Shown one piece after another: positions 58,903-64,000 of a stretch of 64,000 bases of DNA. The notes under the pieces were generated by a model. That model had not been told where the DNA came from and did not search any database. It saw nothing but the letters and a program-made list of their open reading frames with translations. Location: contig JNDT01002287.1 in the NCBI GenBank assembly GCA_000697055.1, positions 62,001-126,000 of the forward strand. Direction: 5' to 3'. The first letter of the stretch is position 1, and each line of letters starts with the position of its first letter. Origin of the DNA: Saksenaea vasiformis B4078 (Eukaryota > Mucoromycota > Mucoromycetes > Mucorales > Saksenaeaceae). A program made the translations under genes and the position numbers.

Positions 58903-61900
58903 GTGGACTATGAAACTAGGGACTAAACCTGGGAGTGTCCGACAGCTGAGATCTACTTTTCAATTAATGACTCTACCAGCGCCAAGCTTCATGATATTAG
59001 TATATACTCCTTTAAGCATATGTTCCAAACATTATGCTGCCTGTCAAAGCCAAAAATCGGGTCCCTTGGACTTGCATTCATCTTACAAGGTTTAGAATGT
59101 TCTCTTTATTAATGGATCCTTTGATGTAAATGACTGATCAGTTATCATAAATAGATGATATCACACAACATGATATGTACCTCTCTGTGTGTCATGGTAA
59201 TGTTGGTAGCTAAGCCAAGCAAGCAAACCTTTTCGCAGTGTGGAAATCTTTGATGCGCACACGAGTAAACAGAGACTGCATTGGCCACATCGCAAGATGC
59301 AGCAAAGTCTGGATCTGAATAATTCCAACTGCAATTACCATAACCCAAATAATATCATTGCTTCTATTCTAGAGCACACAGAATACGCAATTGCTGTTGT
59401 CAATTCCGTTCCTTGATTGCGGCTTCAGATGTCTATACATCGGTTCTCTCCGATGAGAAAAGTCCGCTCCAACAGCCACGTGTCATAATTCCGACTCCTC
59501 CCCTTTGTCGATTCATTGCGCATAGCTGTAGGTATGTTGGTTTACGTTTGATACTAGCGGTATCACAGAGAGTTACAAAAAAAGAATCGCTGATTACGCA
59601 ATACGGTGGGGTTTTTATTTATCCCTGTTTCCAGACAATTGATAACAAAGCATGAATGATTAACTAAGCGGATAATCGGCGGCAATAATGAGCTGGTATT
59701 TTTGTCATCAATGTATCAGACGCAAGGACCGGCGAGAGCACAAGCGTGCACGTGGTTCAAAGCTCATGACATAATGCGGCGCCGCAAAACGTTTCACCAT
59801 GATCCGGTCAGGTTGTTAGGCTGAGCACAGGGCTGGTCCGGTCATAGGATATTTACCACTTATGTCCTTTCCGAGTATCATAAGGTAACCAAGATGCTGC
59901 GGCACAAACATTGGTCGAATCAGGTACATATTCACAAAGTTCTTTTGAAGTAGCCCCTGGTTGTCTAGCAGCAAGCTTTGTTCCTGGTAATTACTTGTGT
60001 ATGGACTATTGCATCTTAAGTTTTACGCCATTTGACTGGCGTTATGCATTTACACGAGTTATACGTGAACTTTCCTTGTAAGAAAATTGTGTGCACAGTC
60101 CCAATTTACTACTCAAAGGTAACACAATAAACATGAACGTTGTCACTCGATTCTTTTTATAGTTTTAAGGAACCCAACCTGCAAATGCCGGAACACAAAT
60201 ACCACCTATGGAACCGTGAAGTTGCATAGAAGATAATGTTCATCAGTACAGTAGATACTGAGTCTCGCAATTCCGCAAGATACCGGTCGATGATGTTGCC
60301 ACAATTGAGTTGTATGGTTTTCCAAAAAGCAAGGCTATCAAAGGTAGAGTATTCAGGCGAAAAAAGAGCAAGAGGACATACAGAAGTCATCCGGAAAATA
60401 TCAGGGTATGACGATAAAGTAAGTCTAAATAGTTTTGGCCCTATGATATTCAAAATTTGATACCGACAGACGATAAGGTTCTTGCACATAGTTTCCATGT
60501 CCGTGTGTGGCGTCATCCCAGGTAGGACTGATTGCCATCGCGGGGATTTCTTAGTTTTGGGAGCGTGCTTAAGCCGTAAGTTGGTCTGGGATGAGCAAGT
60601 CAACAAAGAATACCTGGATTGATATACCGCATGGGAACCAAGGGGTGCCGTCGTTACCGAGCTTACCAGCTTAGATAACTATAGTCTTCAGACAGATTGT
60701 CGAGGAATGAGTAAAAAAGGATCATACATTGCTCAATAAATAATACGACAGACGCTGCATTCCACGACTTTCAAACGAGTAGTGAATATAAGGCGAGCGC
60801 GTTTCCCATGGAAGGCAAGCTTGAAGATATTTATCTGTTCCCATGAGCGTTGCCGACCGGAAACCTTCTATTCAAGGTTTACGCTAATCGAGAGATCGAG
60901 CATCCCGAAATGTATGGGGTTATCAGGAACGAATTTGGTCTAGGAGAAGGATCCATCATCACTGCTGAAAGTTGCTGCAACTACTGGGGACGCCTCGTGG
61001 ATCATACAATATGACGAGCGTCAACAGATCCATCAATACTCAATAGAACTGGTTTATCGAGGTGTGCAGCCCGATGCATCGAGATAACGACGCAATTATT
61101 AAAAGAAGCTCTGCTTGGGAAAGCGCTTCGGTAATTTCATAACAAATGGAAACCACTGTCTTACTGTTCAAGTTTTAAGGTGCACAGTCACTGGCCAGCT
61201 TAAGTTTCAAAGCAATTCAGGTGAAAAGCAAGTATCGTACGATCCTCTTTGTTGTAAGACATTAACGTACGTCCACCGGATAATGATTCTGCCCTTTTTG
61301 TGCAAGAAAATAAATTTCATAACCATGCATTGATGCCATCATTACGTATACTTATATTACTTGAGTTCGCGTCACTTTCATAAAGTCTACGTTTGCAACA
61401 CAACAAAACAATCAGACAAAGAAAGGCTATTCCTTACTATCTGAGACCTTTTAGATCAGCGATAAAAGCATTTTGGAAAATTGATTTCTCACTGCTGTTG
61501 TTACGTAATACGCGTGTTGCGGTCAAATTATAATTCCATTACCGTGGATACGCATTAATTATAAATTTTCACAAAACACTGCCTGGAAAAAGATAGCACG
61601 AAGATGAACGCGTCCCAGGCGGTTTCATTAGCAACATTCTTGATTGAGCAAATAAAATGAAAAACGTCACGGTGTCGAATCAGATAGGAAAAAAAAAAAA
61701 GAATAGGTTTTTTTTCCGATGCAGCACAAAAGGTAAAAAAAAAAAAAAAAAAAAACTGGGGTAGCAAAACGCAGACTGAATCGCTTTTCGGTTGGAAGTG
61801 TGTAACGCATTGGTGCAGATCCTTTCTTTCTTTCAGCATTTTTCTGACTCCGCTGCAAACCTGCTGACTTGTGCCCGGACCCCGCCAACGGCAACTCATT

Positions 61901-61983
61901 CCCAACGAACTCTCATTACAAAACGATTCTTCGAGGCGACGAGATCGGGCTTTTGCATTAGCGTACATTCCGTAACCATTACC
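56340..61983. other. Gene-poor region
   Basis: No recognisable gene. Weak candidates: a minus frame at 57795-57995 (MEKTHGLDKHGLLRFRSV... ending IIWYFTV) and a 149-codon minus frame at 60157-60606. Poly-T or poly-A tracts occur at ~57371-57387, 58869-58898 and ~61737-61755. The T/A tracts near 61680-61760 precede the SDS3-like gene. Confidence 0.35.
58869..58898 (+). repeat. Poly(A) tract of 30
   Basis: Thirty consecutive A residues, the longest homopolymer in the window. It could be the tail of a retroposed copy, but no retroelement coding sequence is evident immediately upstream. Confidence 0.85.
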
Positions 61984-63458
61984 ATGTATAGTGATCGATC
62001 GGTGCATCCCGCGTCCAGTTCTCCCCCACGATACACATTACCAGCTATTGCTTCTACCCCGCCGACACTTCCTCCACCACATTTGGGTCCTGAAGGTGCA
62101 ATACAATCACGTTTCAAACTCTAATGGAAACGCAACAGAGGTAATTGATATTAAAAATTTCGTTTCTACAGGAACCAGTTCTTCGTTGGCGGGAAAACAT
62201 TCAGCGATACATATGCCGCGAGTGTCTTATGCACATTCTCATCCTGACCCCGCTTCCTATCCATATTCATCGTACTACCCTTATCCAGGTGGACCTTGGA
62301 ACTATCAGTATCTTCCTGAAGCTTCATCATCAATATCTCCTATATTTTATGATGGCATGTACTATTATCCAGTGTATGGCGATGGGTGGTCAGAAGGTAA
62401 AGTACTTTATCCAATTCGAAACGGAGTAAAAAAGCGGACAGGTTATCAAATTAGACGATGAGAGGCAGTTGATGGAAAAAGAAAGAGCGGACAAATTACA
62501 AGAATACAACGAACGCATTGAAGCAATAAACCATGAATTTATGGAGAATAGAGAAATGTAAGCTTTCAATTGGCATTCTATGAATGGCGTCTAATTATTT
62601 TTATTCTTTAGTATTTATCGCGAAAAGATCAAACGATTGCAGCACGAATTGCAGGCAGTTCAACAAGGCAAGCGCGGAGTCGATATTGATGGAGAACACT
62701 GATTCTAAAGGGGGTGATAACAGGAAGACATCGTGTTTTCAACGAGTGTATTGCAGATCTTGAGCAAGAAAGAGTTCAAATGATTGAGGACGCAAAATTA
62801 CTGAAGGAATACCAATTAAGGCAAGTTGACAAAATATTTGAAGAGAAGGCAAGAAGTATTCGGGAAGAACTGCAGGTGATGCTGGGATGGATGATGGGGA
62901 GAAAAAGTACTTATTATCCACCAGGCGAAAAAACTCGAAATACAACAAACCATGTTTACCGCACTTGAAGCAAAACGGAAACAACTCAAAGAGGATAAGG
63001 ATGGAGAGCTAGGTCATTCAGCAGGTAAGGGATGGATCGTTGCGTGACTATTGGTGAGCATGCATCGATTTGTAGAATTTGTATACTCTACACATCAAAC
63101 CCGCAATCGGAAACGCGTAATGCGAACGCGTACGGAAAAGACAACAACAGAGGTCTTGGCGAACAAAAGTGGGACTACTACGCCAAAACGACGTCAGGCA
63201 GCGGATCATATCCTTTACATGCTAGTTTGATCCTAAACTATAGTGCTTAAAAATGTATCCTTAACTGCTCAGTTCTTTGTACGGATGCGGGATCTAGCGA
63301 CTCCTAGTCACGTTCTGAATGCAAAAAACGAAGATGAAATTGAACAGGATCTCCTTACTATTCGCAAGGTACGTCTAGCACAACGTCGACTTCAGATTAA
63401 ACACCTAGTATAGACCATCGAAACAGTGAAAAAGTCTAGTACGGACTATAACGACTAA
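61984..63458 (+). CDS. SDS3: Sds3-like subunit of the Rpd3/Sin3 deacetylase complex
   Basis: Nine exons: 61984-62095, 62172-62396, 62455-62557, 62612-62667, 62724-62875, 62925-63024, 63076-63224, 63273-63368, 63414-63458; 345 residues (yeast Sds3 is 327). The first ~110 residues are Pro/Tyr/Ser-rich and disordered. The Sds3 coiled-coil core follows: EYNERIEAINHEFMENREMI, YREKIKRLQHELQAVQQG, HRVFNECIADLEQERVQMIE, LKEYQLRQVDKIFEEKA, AKKLEIQQTMFTALEAKRKQ. The C-terminal part has a basic RNRKRVMRTRTEK and DEIEQDLLTIRK. It scaffolds Sin3-Rpd3 histone deacetylation. Intron 4 uses a GC donor (G|gcaagc), the only choice restoring QGRH. The exon 7 donor (gtttga) is weak. Confidence 0.88.
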
Positions 63459-63608
63459 CGCAATGAGTTGTACAGTGTCCATCTAAACATTGCAATCCAT
63501 CGCTTTTAAAAAAAAATGTCTTAGGTTTACTCATCTCGTATCTGTACAAAAATCCACCTTTAAACCCCGTTTCGTTCTTTTGATTTTCTTTTCACCTTAT
63601 ATAAACGA

Positions 63609-64000
63609 ATGGCAACCTGGACGATTAGCGGTTGGGCCCACTTCTGTTTTACCGAAATGGATGATGCTGGCATCTTTGGACAGTTCCGTGGCCATGTCAT
63701 TGACAATGCCACAAGAGCAACACTAGGCATTGTGGGTCAGCGTATTGATCACGGCGATGACAACCGTAACAATTGTATGGATCCCGATATATTTTACCGC
63801 ATCGTCGTCAAAGATTACCAGGATAATGGCTGCGCGACCTTGCTTGTACGAAGACGTTCAGGCAATGATGCAGCTGGGATCTTCACCGATGACGATGAAG
63901 AAAATCAAGGTCAGACATGCGTGTTCAAAACTTCACAGTTCTTGGCTGGTACCAAGGCATATGAGCATTGTCAAAAATATTTACCCGAAATACTGTTGAA
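63609..64000 (+). CDS. Unknown gene, 3' end beyond the window
   Basis: From ATG 63609 the frame is open for 130 codons to the window edge: MATWTISGWAHFCFTEMDDA, FGQFRGHVIDNATRATLGIV, YRIVVKDYQDNGCATLLVRR, FTDDDEENQ, then TSQFLAGTKAYEHCQKYLPE. Composition is protein-like throughout. A gtcaga after GAAAATCAAG could be a donor. TATATAA lies only ~10 nt upstream of the ATG, so transcription may start farther up. No family is recognised. Other frames over this stretch are shadows. Confidence 0.6.
   Translation, partial: MATWTISGWAHFCFTEMDDAGIFGQFRGHVIDNATRATLGIVGQRIDHGDDNRNNCMDPDIFYRIVVKDYQDNGCATLLVRRRSGNDAAGIFTDDDEENQGQTCVFKTSQFLAGTKAYEHCQKYLPEILL

Overview
The window is nuclear DNA of a filamentous fungus, most likely an early-diverging one (Mucoromycota). 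The evidence is short GT-AG introns of about 40-65 nt inside conserved fungal genes, a Gti1/Pac2 (WOPR) regulator, a fused FOL1 folate gene, Sel1-repeat genes with a MACPF-like domain, LINE-type retroelement debris and AT-rich spacers. I cannot resolve genus. Most real genes are spliced, so I rebuilt them by hand from exon frames, splice sites and family motifs.

Layout. 0-9.8 kb: tail of a Sel1 gene (probably broken), a secreted DUF3472-like protein, NAA38 (NatC Lsm subunit), an orphan ORF with a TATA box, a HAD pseudouridine-5'-phosphatase-type gene, then a dispersed repeat. 9.8-18.2 kb: on the minus strand, dihydrolipoamide dehydrogenase, a CREG-family secreted protein and a folliculin/Lst7 gene, with unresolved coding-like debris between the last two. 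18.2-23.5 kb: gene-poor, with a second repeat copy. 23.5-32.8 kb: dense housekeeping block: Gti1/Pac2 regulator, trifunctional FOL1, mitochondrial threonyl-tRNA synthetase, replication factor C small subunit. 33.3-38.4 kb: Sel1 cluster, with a 14-repeat protein, a MACPF-like plus Sel1 fusion and a frameshifted relic. 38.4-44.4 kb: retroelement and repeat graveyard. 44.5-56.3 kb: SLA2/END4 endocytic adaptor, an Ies4-like/C2H2 protein, CDK10, a full inverted copy of the dispersed repeat, TOE1/CAF1Z, small unknown genes and a 33-residue zinc-knuckle protein. 56.3-62 kb: gene-poor. 62-64 kb: an SDS3-like Rpd3-complex subunit and the start of an unknown gene that runs off the window.

The genes do not form one pathway. 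Most are single-copy core functions set between repeat-rich spacers. The most unusual locus is the Sel1/MACPF cluster: at least four related Sel1 units, two of them decayed, one joined to a perforin-like domain whose 5' end looks disrupted. The second is a 0.7-0.86 kb dispersed element with a long hairpin at one end, present in five copies or fragments in both orientations.
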